Positions 9,097 to 17,253 of a DNA stretch of 64,000 nt are shown here, piece by piece. The position numbers and the translations under genes were made by a program. Position 1 is the first letter of the stretch, and every line of letters begins with the position of its first letter. This DNA is from Pseudomonas paraeruginosa PA7 (GTDB lineage Bacteria; Pseudomonadota; Gammaproteobacteria; Pseudomonadales; Pseudomonadaceae): NCBI RefSeq assembly GCF_000017205.1, contig NC_009656.1, positions 5,398,001 to 5,462,000 on the forward strand. The letters are read 5' to 3'. The notes under the pieces are model-generated. The model was given only the letters and a program-made list of their open reading frames with translations. It searched no databases and had not been told where the DNA came from.

Positions 9097-9654
9097 TCAC
9101 TTCGCTGGCGCAGTACCGTTCAGCTCGCCGCGTCGCAGGCTTTCCACGCTGTTGCCCAGGGCATCCCGGGCGCCAAGGTCGGCGCCGCGCGCCGACAACG
9201 CCTGGAGCAGTTCCTCGCGCTGGAACAGCGCGGCGTACATCGCCGCGGTCTGGCCCGCGCCGTTGCGCTGGTCCGGGCTGCACTCGGCGCCGATCAGGCG
9301 CCGGGCGATGCGCATCTCACCCTTGAAGATCGCGCCCATCAGGGCGGTATTGCCGCGCTTGTCCTGGGCGCAGGGATCGGCGCCGGCCTCCAGCAATTGC
9401 TCCACCGCCTCGCCATGGCCGTGGTAGGCGGCCAGGATCAGCGCGGTATAACCCTTGGCGTCCCGCGCATCGAGATCGAAACCGGCCTCGACGAACTCCT
9501 TCAGCATGGCCTGGTCGCCACGCCGGGCGGCGTCGAAGAGGTAATCGCGCAACCGCGCCTCCACCTCGGGCCCCGACGCCGCTGGCCGGCTGCCTTCGGC
9601 CTGGGCTCCCAGCGCCGCGAGCAGCATGCAAGCCGCCACTATCCAACCTCGCAT
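9097..9654 (-). CDS. ankB: AnkB, periplasmic ankyrin-repeat protein
   Basis: 185 residues: signal peptide (WIVAACMLLAALGAQA) followed by four ankyrin repeats, seen as DAKGYTALILAAYHGHGEAV, KRGNTALMGAIFKG and GAGQTAAMYAALF units. In P. aeruginosa AnkB is required for full KatB activity, and here too it lies 64 bp downstream of katB on the same strand. The ATG at 9654 follows GAGGTGAGG. It probably helps the exported catalase acquire or keep heme, but the mechanism is not visible from sequence. Confidence 0.92.
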   Translation of the reverse strand: MRGWIVAACMLLAALGAQAEGSRPAASGPEVEARLRDYLFDAARRGDQAMLKEFVEAGFDLDARDAKGYTALILAAYHGHGEAVEQLLEAGADPCAQDKRGNTALMGAIFKGEMRIARRLIGAECSPDQRNGAGQTAAMYAALFQREELLQALSARGADLGARDALGNSVESLRRGELNGTAPAK

Positions 9655-9718
9655 CGTCCTCACCTCCTGCCCAGTCGATATAGGGAGAGGGCGGCCTCGC
9701 AGGCCGCCCCGTCTGGCG

Positions 9719-11260
9719 TCAATCCTGGAGTTTCGCCGCCAGTTGGCGAACACGCTGCAGATCGGCCCCGGCCACCTTGGCCAGGCCGGTACCGTAGTCG
9801 CTGTCGGCCTTGTAGAAGTAGGAAAGCATGATGTACTTGCTCTCGTCGTCGGTGATCGCCAGCGCCCCGCCGAGGCTGGCGATCAGGTCGGCCTGGTCCT
9901 TCTTGCCGTACGAGCGGAACAGCTCGCCGGTCTGCTTGAAGTTCTGCTCGCGCTGGATCTTCGCCTGCTGGGTGGTGCCGCTCAACGGGGTCTGCACATA
10001 GCGCGCGCTGGCCTGCTCCTCGCGCGGCTCCAGGCGGCTCGGCTGGTAGTTCACCCCGCTCGCGCTGTGCCCGGCGTTCAGCGCACCGTCCTGGTTGACG
10101 GTATTGACCACGCTGCGCGGCCGGTTGACCGGCAGGCCCAGGCCGTTGGCGCCGACCCGGTACATCTGGGTGTCGGCGTAGGCGAACAGCCGGCCCTGGA
10201 GCAGGCGATCCTCGGAAGGCTCGATGCCCGGCACCAGGTTCGAGGGCGCCATGGCGACCTGCTCGGTTTCCTGGAAGAAGTTGTCGACGTTGCGGTTCAG
10301 CACCATCCGGCCGATCTTGCGCTCGGCAATGCCCGGCCAGATCTTGGTCGCATCCAGCGGATCGAAGTCGAACTTCGCCAGGTCCTCGGGCTTGAGCACC
10401 TGGATGTACAGGTCCCATTTCGGGAAATCACCCTTCCTGATCGCGCTCACCAGGTCGTTGGTCATGTGGCTGTAGTCGCGCCCCTGGACCTCCATGACCT
10501 GCTTCGGATCGAGGTTCTTCTGGCCCTGCAGGCTCTTCCAGTGGAACTTCACGTAGTGCACCTCGCCCTTGGCGTTGACCAGCTTGTAGGCGTGCACGCT
10601 GTTGCCGTCCATTTCCCGGTAGCTGGCCGGAGTGCCCTCGTTGGAGTACAGCAGGGTCAGGGTACGGGTCGCTTCCGGTACGTGGGAGAAGAAGTCGAAG
10701 CGCCGCGAGTCGTCGTCCAGGTTGCTGCGCGGATCCGGCTTGAAGGCATGGACCATGTCCGGGAACTTGATCGCGTCGCGGATGAAGAAGGTCGGGAAGT
10801 TGTTGCCGACCAGGTCCCAGTTGCCGTCGGCGGTGTAGAACTTGGTGGCGAAGCCACGCGGATCGCGCAGGGTTTCCGGGGAATGGTTGCCGTGCACTAC
10901 CGCGGAGAAGCGCACGAACACCGGGGTCTTCTCGCCCTTGCGGAAGACCTTGGCCATGCTCAGGTCGCTGATGTCGGCGCTGGCGACGAACTCGCCATGG
11001 GCTCCGGTGCCGCGAGCGTGCACGACGCGCTCGGGAATGCGTTCGCGGTCGAAGCGCTGCAGCTTCTGCAGCAGTTGCACGTCTTGCAGCAGCACCGAGC
11101 CGTTGGGGCCGGCGGTCTGCGAATTCTGGTTGTCGCCGACCGGGGCGCCGTTGTCGCGGGTGAGGGTGGTGGCCTGCACGGACAGCGACAGCAGGCTGGC
11201 GCTCAGGCTCGCTGCCACGAGCAGGCGGCCGGGACGGAAGGCGTTCAGGGAAAGGGTCAT
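9719..11260 (-). CDS. katB: KatB, periplasmic monofunctional catalase
   Basis: 513 residues. A Sec signal peptide (AASLSASLLSLSVQA) is followed by a clade-3-type heme catalase. The active-site His is in RVVHARGTGAHG and the proximal heme-ligand Tyr is in RLFAYADTQMYR. It decomposes hydrogen peroxide. In P. aeruginosa katB-ankB is an OxyR-controlled, peroxide-inducible operon; ankB follows 64 bp downstream here. The ATG is preceded by GGAGC. The neighbour upstream is a second catalase of the same type, about 70 percent identical by eye in the N-terminal half. Confidence 0.95.
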   Translation of the reverse strand: MTLSLNAFRPGRLLVAASLSASLLSLSVQATTLTRDNGAPVGDNQNSQTAGPNGSVLLQDVQLLQKLQRFDRERIPERVVHARGTGAHGEFVASADISDLSMAKVFRKGEKTPVFVRFSAVVHGNHSPETLRDPRGFATKFYTADGNWDLVGNNFPTFFIRDAIKFPDMVHAFKPDPRSNLDDDSRRFDFFSHVPEATRTLTLLYSNEGTPASYREMDGNSVHAYKLVNAKGEVHYVKFHWKSLQGQKNLDPKQVMEVQGRDYSHMTNDLVSAIRKGDFPKWDLYIQVLKPEDLAKFDFDPLDATKIWPGIAERKIGRMVLNRNVDNFFQETEQVAMAPSNLVPGIEPSEDRLLQGRLFAYADTQMYRVGANGLGLPVNRPRSVVNTVNQDGALNAGHSASGVNYQPSRLEPREEQASARYVQTPLSGTTQQAKIQREQNFKQTGELFRSYGKKDQADLIASLGGALAITDDESKYIMLSYFYKADSDYGTGLAKVAGADLQRVRQLAAKLQD

Positions 11261-11355
11261 GGAAGAGCTCCTAGTGGCTTGTCAGGCGTCTTGTTGCGCC
11301 GGACCAAGGTACTGAGCCGGGCGGGCGACGCTAAATTGAAAAAGCCCACATGCCC

Positions 11356-11372
11356 GATAGGGAATCTTCATC
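11356..11372 (-). promoter_or_regulatory. Putative OxyR-type operator upstream of katB
   Basis: 17-bp imperfect dyad GATAG-N7-TCATC, about 100 bp before the katB start. The OxyR core is ATAG-N7-CTAT; one half is intact and the other is degenerate. Known OxyR control of katB supports the reading. Confidence 0.4.
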
Positions 11373-11447
11373 CCCCATCCCTTTCCATCCGGGTTATGAG
11401 GCCCGTTCCAGAGCGGGAGACGGCGTTCCCGCCTCCCGCCGCGGCCA

Positions 11448-13001
11448 CTACTCGCGCAGTTTCGCCGCCAGCGCAGCGATGCGCGTCGCATCTTCGTCCA
11501 GCGCCCGGGCCAGCGCCTGGCCGTAGTCGGCATCGGCCTTGTAGAAGTACGAAAGCATGGTCTGCCGCACCTCGGCCTGGCGTACCTGGCCAAGCTCGGC
11601 GGAAAGATTGGCGATCAGGTTCTTCCGTTCGCTGCGCGACAGGCTGCGGTAGAACTCGCCGGCCTGCTGGAAGTTGAGGGTCTTGGCGATACGCCGTTGC
11701 TGCACGGTGCCGCTCAGCGGCGTCGGCACGGCCCGCGAGCGTGGATCCTCGACCCAGGGCTCGCGCTGTCCCGGCTGGTAGTTCACGTCCGACAGGCTGT
11801 GCCCGTTGTCGCCGGCGCCGAACTGGTTGCCGTTGACCACGCGGATCTGCCGCGGCCGGTTGATCGGCAACTCCAGGCCGTTGGCGCCAAGCCGGTAGAT
11901 CTGCGTATCGGCATAGGAGAACAGCCGTCCCTGGAGCATGCGGTCCTCCGAGGGCTGGATGCCCGGCACCAGGTTGGAAGGCGCCATGGCGACCTGCTCG
12001 GTCTCCTGGAACACGTTGTCCGGATTGCGGTTCAGGGCCAGGGTGCCGACCTTGCGCCGCGCCACACCGGTCCAGACCTTGGTCGAGTCCAGCGGATTGA
12101 AGGCGAAGTCGTCCAGCTGTTGCGGGGCGAGAACCTGGATGTACATGTCCCACTTCGGATAATCGCCCCGCTTGATCGCCTCGACCAGGTCGCGGGTCGC
12201 GTGATTCGAGTCGCGCGCCTGGATCGCGCTGGCCTGCTTGGCGCTGAGGTTCTTCACGCCCAGTTGCGGTTGCCAGTCGAAACGCACGTAGTGCACTTCG
12301 CCCCGGGCGTTGACCAGCTTGTAGGCATGTACGCTGGAACCGTCCATGTGGCGGTAGCTGGCCGGCGTACCGTAGTCGGAGAACAGCCGGGTCAGCATGT
12401 GCGTGGCTTCCGGTACCCGGGCGAAGAAATCGAAGGTGCGCTCGGGATCCGGCAGGTTGGTGGTGGGCGACGGCTTGAGCGAATGGATGACATCCGGGAA
12501 CTTGATCGCATCGCGGATGAAGAACACCGGCAGGTGGTTGCCCACCAGGTCCCAGTTGCCTTCGCGGGTATAGAACTTGGTGGAGAAGCCGCGCGGGTCG
12601 CGGGAGGTCTCCGGCGACCCGCTGCCGCCGATCACCGTGGAGAAGCGCACGAACACCGGCGTCACCTCGCCCTTGCGGAACAGCGCCGCGGAGGTCAGGG
12701 CGGAAAGGTCTTCACTGGCGATGAACTCTCCGTGCGCGCCGGTGCCGCGCGCATGCACCACACGCTCCGGAATCCGCTCGCGGTCGAAGCGCTGCAACTT
12801 CTGCAGCAGATGGCCATCCTGCAACAGCACCGGGCCGTCGGGACCGGCGGTCTGCGAATTCTGGTTGTCGCCTACCGTGGCGCCGTTGTCGTCGGTCATG
12901 GTCGCAGCCGGCTGGGCGCCGGCGACCAGCGCGAAGGACAGCAGCGAAGCACCCAGGCCCAGGCGCAGATCTGCCGCCCTCGGGCGAAGAACATGGTTCA
13001 T
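11448..13001 (-). CDS. Second KatB-type exported catalase (paralogue)
   Basis: 517 residues with its own signal peptide (LGASLLSFALVAGAQ). The active-site block RVVHARGTGAHG, the RDPRGF and FFIRDAIKFPD segments and the proximal Tyr in RLFSYADTQIYR are all intact, so it should be an active heme catalase. It resembles KatB along its whole length, more than the cytosolic KatA type. AAGGAG precedes the ATG at 13001. It reads toward katB, 187 bp away, without an obvious terminator between. As I recall, PAO1 has only katB between ankB and mscL, so this is an accessory tandem copy. There is no separate AnkB for it. Confidence 0.9.
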   Translation of the reverse strand: MNHVLRPRAADLRLGLGASLLSFALVAGAQPAATMTDDNGATVGDNQNSQTAGPDGPVLLQDGHLLQKLQRFDRERIPERVVHARGTGAHGEFIASEDLSALTSAALFRKGEVTPVFVRFSTVIGGSGSPETSRDPRGFSTKFYTREGNWDLVGNHLPVFFIRDAIKFPDVIHSLKPSPTTNLPDPERTFDFFARVPEATHMLTRLFSDYGTPASYRHMDGSSVHAYKLVNARGEVHYVRFDWQPQLGVKNLSAKQASAIQARDSNHATRDLVEAIKRGDYPKWDMYIQVLAPQQLDDFAFNPLDSTKVWTGVARRKVGTLALNRNPDNVFQETEQVAMAPSNLVPGIQPSEDRMLQGRLFSYADTQIYRLGANGLELPINRPRQIRVVNGNQFGAGDNGHSLSDVNYQPGQREPWVEDPRSRAVPTPLSGTVQQRRIAKTLNFQQAGEFYRSLSRSERKNLIANLSAELGQVRQAEVRQTMLSYFYKADADYGQALARALDEDATRIAALAAKLRE

Positions 13002-13102
13002 GGTCGGAACTCCTTATAGGTCTCGTCGGACGTTGTCGGGCAACGCGTTTCGACAGTAAGGAAGTTTCGACTCAATACATAAATGACAAAATCTAACGGA
13101 CT

Positions 13103-13119
13103 GATGGCTTTTTTCAATC
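13103..13119 (-). promoter_or_regulatory. Putative OxyR-type operator upstream of the second catalase
   Basis: 17-bp dyad GATGG-N7-CAATC about 100 bp before the start codon. It has the same spacing and outer GAT/ATC bases as the dyad upstream of katB, and lies in an AT-rich promoter region. Confidence 0.3.
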
Positions 13120-13227
13120 AAAACCGGGGAACCCACGGAACCAATGACCAACCTTCCAGCCTGAGCATCCTGACGAGGGCTGGATTACACTGCCTTCACC
13201 TTTTAGCGAAATACAGGGAGTGAACCC

Positions 13228-13641
13228 ATGGGTCTTCTGAGTGAATTCAAAGCCTTTGCCGTCAAGGGCAACGTGGTGGATATGGCAGTCGGTATCATCA
13301 TCGGCGCGGCCTTCGGCAAGATCGTCTCGTCCTTCGTGGGCGATGTGATCATGCCGCCGATCGGCCTGCTGATCGGCGGGGTGGACTTCTCCGACCTGGC
13401 GATAACGCTGAAGGCGGCGGAAGGCGATGTGCCGGCGGTGGTATTGGCCTATGGCAAATTCATTCAGACCATCCTCGACTTCGTGATCGTGGCCTTCGCC
13501 ATCTTCATGGGAGTCAAGGCGATCAACCGACTCAAGCGCGAAGAGGCCGTCGCGCCGTCCGAGCCGCCGGTGCCGAGCGCCGAGGAAACCTTGCTGACCG
13601 AGATCCGCGACCTGCTCAAGGCCCAGCAGAACAAGCCGTGA
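13228..13641 (+). CDS. mscL: Large-conductance mechanosensitive channel
   Basis: 137-residue inner-membrane channel, opened by membrane tension to release solutes on osmotic downshock. N-terminal amphipathic helix [15 protein letters not shown], first membrane helix with [18 protein letters not shown], second helix [20 protein letters not shown] and a C-terminal cytoplasmic helix are all standard. Length is normal. Its natural terminator now lies beyond an inserted IS element. Confidence 0.97.
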   Translation: MGLLSEFKAFAVKGNVVDMAVGIIIGAAFGKIVSSFVGDVIMPPIGLLIGGVDFSDLAITLKAAEGDVPAVVLAYGKFIQTILDFVIVAFAIFMGVKAINRLKREEAVAPSEPPVPSAEETLLTEIRDLLKAQQNKP

Positions 13642-13652
13642 CCGCGTCGGCG

Positions 13653-13655
13653 AGC
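13653..13655. repeat. Target-site duplication of the IS element
   Basis: AGC here is repeated at 14980-14982, directly outside the other inverted repeat. IS3-family elements make 3-5 bp duplications. Confidence 0.7.
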
Positions 13656-13683
13656 TGTCTAGTCCTGAAATAGGTTTACACCT
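13656..13683 (+). repeat. IS left inverted repeat
   Basis: 28 bases pairing with 14952-14979 at 24 positions; the inner 11 bases GGTTTACACCT match perfectly. Confidence 0.85.
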
Positions 13684-13704
13684 GCTCAGGTAGGCCGATA
13701 TGCC

Positions 13705-14497
13705 TCAAAACGCCCGATGTACCGTATCGGGCGTTTTGTTTTTCAGGGCCATGTGAGGCCGCTCTGTGTTGTAGATCTGCACGGCTTCAGCAACCATCTT
13801 CCTTGCCTGCTCCAGATTTTCAGGGCTACTCAGCAGCAGCTCTGTTTTGAGGATTCCGTTGATGCGCTCAGCTAGCGCGTTCTGGTAGCAGTCATATCCG
13901 TCAGTCATCGAGCACTGGACGCCATGCCGTGCATGCAGTGACTGATACAGTGCCGAGCAATATTGAATACCGCGATCCGAGTGATGGACCAGTGACTGGC
14001 GACGCTGCCGTTTGCGTAGGGCCTGCCTATAAGGCTTGTGCAACTGACTCGGCATGCAGGCTTTCATGCACATGGTGGCCAACAATTTTTCTGGAATACG
14101 CATCCGTTACCAGGCTTAGGTACAGCGGGCCACTACTGGCTGGCAAGTAAGTAATGTCCGCCACCCAAACGTGCTCCGGTCCTGACGGGACAACCTGGTT
14201 CGGACCTGACTTGAGTAGGTTCGGATGGCGGTAGAAGCGATGAAAGCTTTGTGTTGTCTTGTGATACGCCCGCTTGGGCAACACCAGCAAACGGCGCTCT
14301 CCCAGGACCTGAAATAGTCGGTCTCGGCCAACTTGGAGCTGCTTATCAGGTTGGCAATGCAGCAGATAGTGCAGCTTTCGCGTGCCTAGTCGTGGCTGAC
14401 GCATCCGGACTTGTTGAACAAATTCGACAACCCGATCTGCCTGGCGTGCTTTGCTATCAGCAGCTCGATTGCGCTTGTAGTAAGCCTGTCGGCTCAT
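13705..14497 (-). pseudogene. IS3-family transposase OrfB, interrupted by a frameshift
   Basis: DDE integrase-type transposase catalytic subunit. The first catalytic Asp is in VWVADITYL, the second in VHHSDRGIQYCS, the Glu in NALAERINGILKTE. The frame starting MSRQAYYKRNR stops at 14027 with ...VAQAL; the rest of the enzyme continues in another frame as RQALRKRQRRQ. Removing one base at about 14028-14030 restores one continuous protein, so this is a single-base insertion. All three catalytic residues survive but on two pieces. A sequencing error is the alternative. Confidence 0.85.
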
Positions 14498-14526
14498 GCC
14501 AAGAAACTGACAAGCCCTAGCAATGC

Positions 14527-14925
14527 TCAGTCCTGCGACTTGACCTTGCGAGAGGACTTGCCGGATCGCTTTTTTACGACCGATACACCGTAATCATTTT
14601 TCAGGACATCAACGACGGTCTCGAAGAACTGAGCCTTCTGGCTCATCAACTCAAGCTGCTGCTCAAGCTCCTTGATCCGCTGCTCTGGAGTGAGCGTTTT
14701 GGGGTCAGACATCGCGCAACTCCTCTCGGCTCGAATCGACGCCCCTTGGCTCCAATCCTGCCGACCATGCTTGCGCAACCATACCAGAACCGTCGACCGG
14801 CCCTGGATGCCATACCGCACCTGGGCCTGCTTGTAGGTCAGTTCGCCTTTTTCGATCTGATCAACGACGGCCAATTTAAAAGACAGTGAGTAATCTCGCT
14901 GTGTGCGCTTTACACCTTGCTCCAT
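14527..14925 (-). CDS. IS3-family transposase OrfA
   Basis: 132 residues: N-terminal helix-turn-helix (SLSFKLAVVDQIEKGELTYK, then VRYGIQGRSTVLVWLRKHG) that binds the IS ends, and a C-terminal leucine-zipper-like helix (QRIKELEQQLELMSQKAQFF). In IS3 elements OrfA is also made as an OrfAB fusion by -1 frameshifting; the slippage sequence lies in its last codons. Intact as far as can be seen. Confidence 0.9.
   Translation of the reverse strand: MEQGVKRTQRDYSLSFKLAVVDQIEKGELTYKQAQVRYGIQGRSTVLVWLRKHGRQDWSQGASIRAERSCAMSDPKTLTPEQRIKELEQQLELMSQKAQFFETVVDVLKNDYGVSVVKKRSGKSSRKVKSQD
14569..14575 (-). promoter_or_regulatory. Programmed -1 frameshift site AAAAAAG in the IS
   Basis: On the coding (minus) strand, codons GTA AAA AAG near the end of orfA. 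A -1 slip leads into the frame KAIRQVLSQG ... GLSIARACQFLGMSRQ, which is the expected N-terminus of OrfB in an OrfAB fusion. Confidence 0.75.
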
Positions 14926-14951
14926 CTAGCTCTCCGGAAAATCGGCATGGG

Positions 14952-14979
14952 AGGTGTAAACCTTATTCAGGACGGGACA
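14952..14979 (-). repeat. IS right inverted repeat
   Basis: Partner of 13656-13683; followed directly by the AGC duplicate. Confidence 0.85.
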
Positions 14980-14987
14980 AGCAGATG

Positions 14988-15013
14988 AAAAAAGGCCCTC
15001 TCGGGCCTTTTTT
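14988..15013. terminator. Bidirectional terminator between mscL/IS and the reductase gene
   Basis: AAAAAAGGCCC - TCTC - GGGCCTTTTTT, a perfect 11-bp stem. Before the IS insertion it would have started about 20 bp after the mscL stop codon; it also ends the leftward reductase gene. Confidence 0.9.
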
Positions 15014-15046
15014 CCTGGTCGGAAACACGCCGGTCGGCGACCAGGC

Positions 15047-15823
15047 CTACCAGTAGTTCTCCACCGCCACCTGGCCCGGGCGCCGGGTCAGGCTCAGGTT
15101 CATGTCGCGGGCCTTCAGCACCGCGCGGGTATCCTCGATCATCTGCGGGTTGCCGCAGAGCATCACCCGCGAATGCTCCGGAGTCAGCGCCAGGCCGGCC
15201 GCGCGCTCCAACTCGCCGTTCTCGATCAGGGTGGTGATCCGCCCGTTCAGGCAGCCGGGCACCCGCTCGCGGGTGACCACCGGAATGAACTGCAGCTTGT
15301 GCGCCTGCTCGGCCAGGTAGTCGCGCCCGGCGAGGCCGGCGATCAGCTCGCGGTAGGCCAGCTCCCTGCCCTCGCGCACGCTGTAGACCAGCTTGATGCT
15401 TTCGAAGCGCTCCCAGACCTCGAAGTCCTGCAGGATCGAGAGGAACGGCGCCACCCCGGTGCCGGTGGCCAGCAGCCAGAGGTCGCGGCCATCGACGAAG
15501 CGGTCGAGGGTGAGGAAGCCGAAGGCCTGGCGGTCGACCAGCAACTGGTCGCCTTGGCGCAGGCGGCTGAGCTCGCTGGTGAACTCGCCGTCGGGGACGA
15601 CGATGGAGAAGAAGTCGAGGAACTCGTCGTGCGGCGCCGAGACCATCGAGTAGGCGCGCCAGACGATGCTGCCGCTGGGCTTGTACACGCCGAGCCGGGC
15701 GAACTGCCCGGCGCGGAAACGGAAGCCCGCGTCGCGGCTGGTACGCAGGGTGAACAGGTTGGGGGTCAGCGGCTGCACGTCGAGCAGCGTCTGACGGGTG
15801 AACTTCTCTTCGCTGGCGGTCAT
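15047..15823 (-). CDS. fpr: Ferredoxin/flavodoxin-NADP+ reductase
   Basis: 258-residue FAD enzyme that moves electrons between NADPH and ferredoxin or flavodoxin. The FAD-binding motif RAYSMVSAP is at about residue 58, the NADP-binding GTGVAPFLSIL at about 115, and a CGNPQMI segment near the end; the C-terminus ENYW lies near the flavin in this subclass. The start MTASEEKF at 15823 is preceded by GGAGCGG. It differs from the main P. aeruginosa FprA and corresponds to the second reductase, PA4615, by order. Confidence 0.85.
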   Translation of the reverse strand: MTASEEKFTRQTLLDVQPLTPNLFTLRTSRDAGFRFRAGQFARLGVYKPSGSIVWRAYSMVSAPHDEFLDFFSIVVPDGEFTSELSRLRQGDQLLVDRQAFGFLTLDRFVDGRDLWLLATGTGVAPFLSILQDFEVWERFESIKLVYSVREGRELAYRELIAGLAGRDYLAEQAHKLQFIPVVTRERVPGCLNGRITTLIENGELERAAGLALTPEHSRVMLCGNPQMIEDTRAVLKARDMNLSLTRRPGQVAVENYW

Positions 15824-15928
15824 GGTCCGCTCCGGATACCGATACCCCCCTAGTGTCCCGCAAAGCACCCGGCAGAAACACCCGCAAGGCTTGTGGCTAT
15901 CCCCGCACGCGAGGACAGCCGGACGGGC

Positions 15929-16927
15929 TCAGCGCTTGCGGTTGACCACCTGGGCCGCGCGCAGCACATCGCTGCCGATCTGCGCCTCGTAGTTCTTCCA
16001 CAGCGGCTTCATCGCGTTGCGCCAGGCCTGGTGCTCCTCGGCGCTGAGGCTGACCAGACGGCTCCTGCCGGCGGCCAGCAGGTGTTCGCGCTCCTTCTGG
16101 TTGAGTGCCTCGGCCTCCTTGTTCACCACCAGGGTGACCTCGTCGACGATGCTCTCCAGCTCGGTGCGGGTCTGGTAGGGAATGCCGGTCCAGAACGCCG
16201 AACTGGTGATCAGCATGTAGCTGAGCGCGCCATGGTTGGATTCGGTGATATACGGCTGCACGCTGTCGATCTTCTGCCCGGCCAGGTTCGACCAGGTGTT
16301 CTCGGTGCCCTGCACGCTGCCGGCCTGCATGGCCTTGAGGGTCTCGGCGTAGGACAGCTGCCTGGCGGTGGCGCCGAGCATGTCGAACTGCGCCTCCAGC
16401 ACCGACGACGGCTGGATGCGGAACACCAGGCCCTTGGCGTCGCCCGGCTGGCGCAGCTCGCGAGTGGCGGAAAGCTGCTTCATGCCGTTGTTCCAGTAGG
16501 CCAGGCCGTAGATCCCGTGCTTGGCCATGGAGCGCAGCAGCTCGCGGCTCTTGTCGCGTTTCTGGAAGCGCTTCAGGGCTTCCAGGTCGTCGAACAGGAA
16601 CGGCAGGTCGAACACCTGGAGTTGCTTGGTATAGGGTTCGAACTTGGACAGCGAGGTGGCCAGCATCTGCACCTTGTTGGCGCGCAGGGCCTCGATCTCG
16701 TCGGCGTCGCCGAACAGCGTCGAGTTGGGGTAGACCTCGACCTTGACCTTGCCCGGCAGGCGCTCCTCGGCGAGCTTCTTGAACAGCAGGGCCCCCCTGC
16801 CCTTGGGGGTGTCGTCGGAGACCACGTGGGAGAACTTGATCACGATCGGACCGGTGTCCTCGGCATGGACGGCGGCGGAAACGGCGAACAGTGCGGCAAG
16901 CGCCACACCGACAAACGGCTTGAACAT
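15929..16927 (-). CDS. TRAP-type dicarboxylate solute-binding protein (DctP family)
   Basis: 332 residues with a signal peptide (MFKPFVGVALAALFAVSAAVHA), then a DctP fold: IKFSHVVSDDTPKG at the start, the conserved Arg in KGLVFRIQPS, and NTWSNLAGQKID. Such proteins capture C4-dicarboxylates or related acids in the periplasm. No membrane subunits (DctQ/DctM) lie nearby, so it must work with a transporter encoded elsewhere or sense the ligand. It lies 105 bp upstream of the reductase gene on the same strand. Confidence 0.88.
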   Translation of the reverse strand: MFKPFVGVALAALFAVSAAVHAEDTGPIVIKFSHVVSDDTPKGRGALLFKKLAEERLPGKVKVEVYPNSTLFGDADEIEALRANKVQMLATSLSKFEPYTKQLQVFDLPFLFDDLEALKRFQKRDKSRELLRSMAKHGIYGLAYWNNGMKQLSATRELRQPGDAKGLVFRIQPSSVLEAQFDMLGATARQLSYAETLKAMQAGSVQGTENTWSNLAGQKIDSVQPYITESNHGALSYMLITSSAFWTGIPYQTRTELESIVDEVTLVVNKEAEALNQKEREHLLAAGRSRLVSLSAEEHQAWRNAMKPLWKNYEAQIGSDVLRAAQVVNRKR

Positions 16928-17253
16928 CGATGTACCTGTGCGATGGCAACGACGAGCCCCGCGACGGTTCGCACGGGGCTCGCTCGGAAAACGGTTGGGT
17001 GACGGTCGCCGCTCGACGTGGCGAAGGCGCCCGTCCAGGCGCTACCGGGTCATGACAGGCGCTATCGAAGCCCCAGCCCGGTTATTATTGGCGTGCCCGG
17101 CACGGGTGACTCGTCGGTAAGGAAACGACTAACCAGGGCCGGGTAAAGAATTTTTCGGCATATCCGTGTGCCGCACAAGCTGGAGAACTCCAACCAGCTC
17201 TCAGTTTCGACAGATTGTTAATTGACGAGCGGGATTCTCCCGCCGGGAAGCCG
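16928..17253. other. Divergent promoter region between dctP-like gene and rlmG
   Basis: No gene seen. Contains an 8-bp inverted repeat GAGCCCCG / CGGGGCTC at 16954-16981 in the presumed 5' leader of the dctP-like gene, and GCGGGA-TTC-TCCCGC at 17229-17243 directly before the rlmG start. An AT-rich TTATTATT at about 17082 could be a rightward -10 region. Confidence 0.4.

Larger units (their letters stand above)
13656..14979 (-). mobile_element. IS3-family insertion sequence, 1324 bp
   Basis: The element carries 28-bp terminal inverted repeats (13656-13683 and 14952-14979, 24 of 28 positions matching, outer bases TGTC and inner GGTTTACACCT), a 3-bp AGC target duplication and the two-gene orfA/orfB layout of IS3 elements with an A6G slippage site. 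It is inserted between the mscL stop codon and the terminator shared with the convergent reductase gene. orfB carries a frameshift, so the copy may be unable to move on its own. I cannot name the exact IS without a search. Confidence 0.92.

Noticed and set aside
11395-11445. Terminator between the two catalase genes
   Set aside because: GCGGGAG/CTCCCGC can pair but no T run follows on the minus strand, so read-through into katB stays possible.
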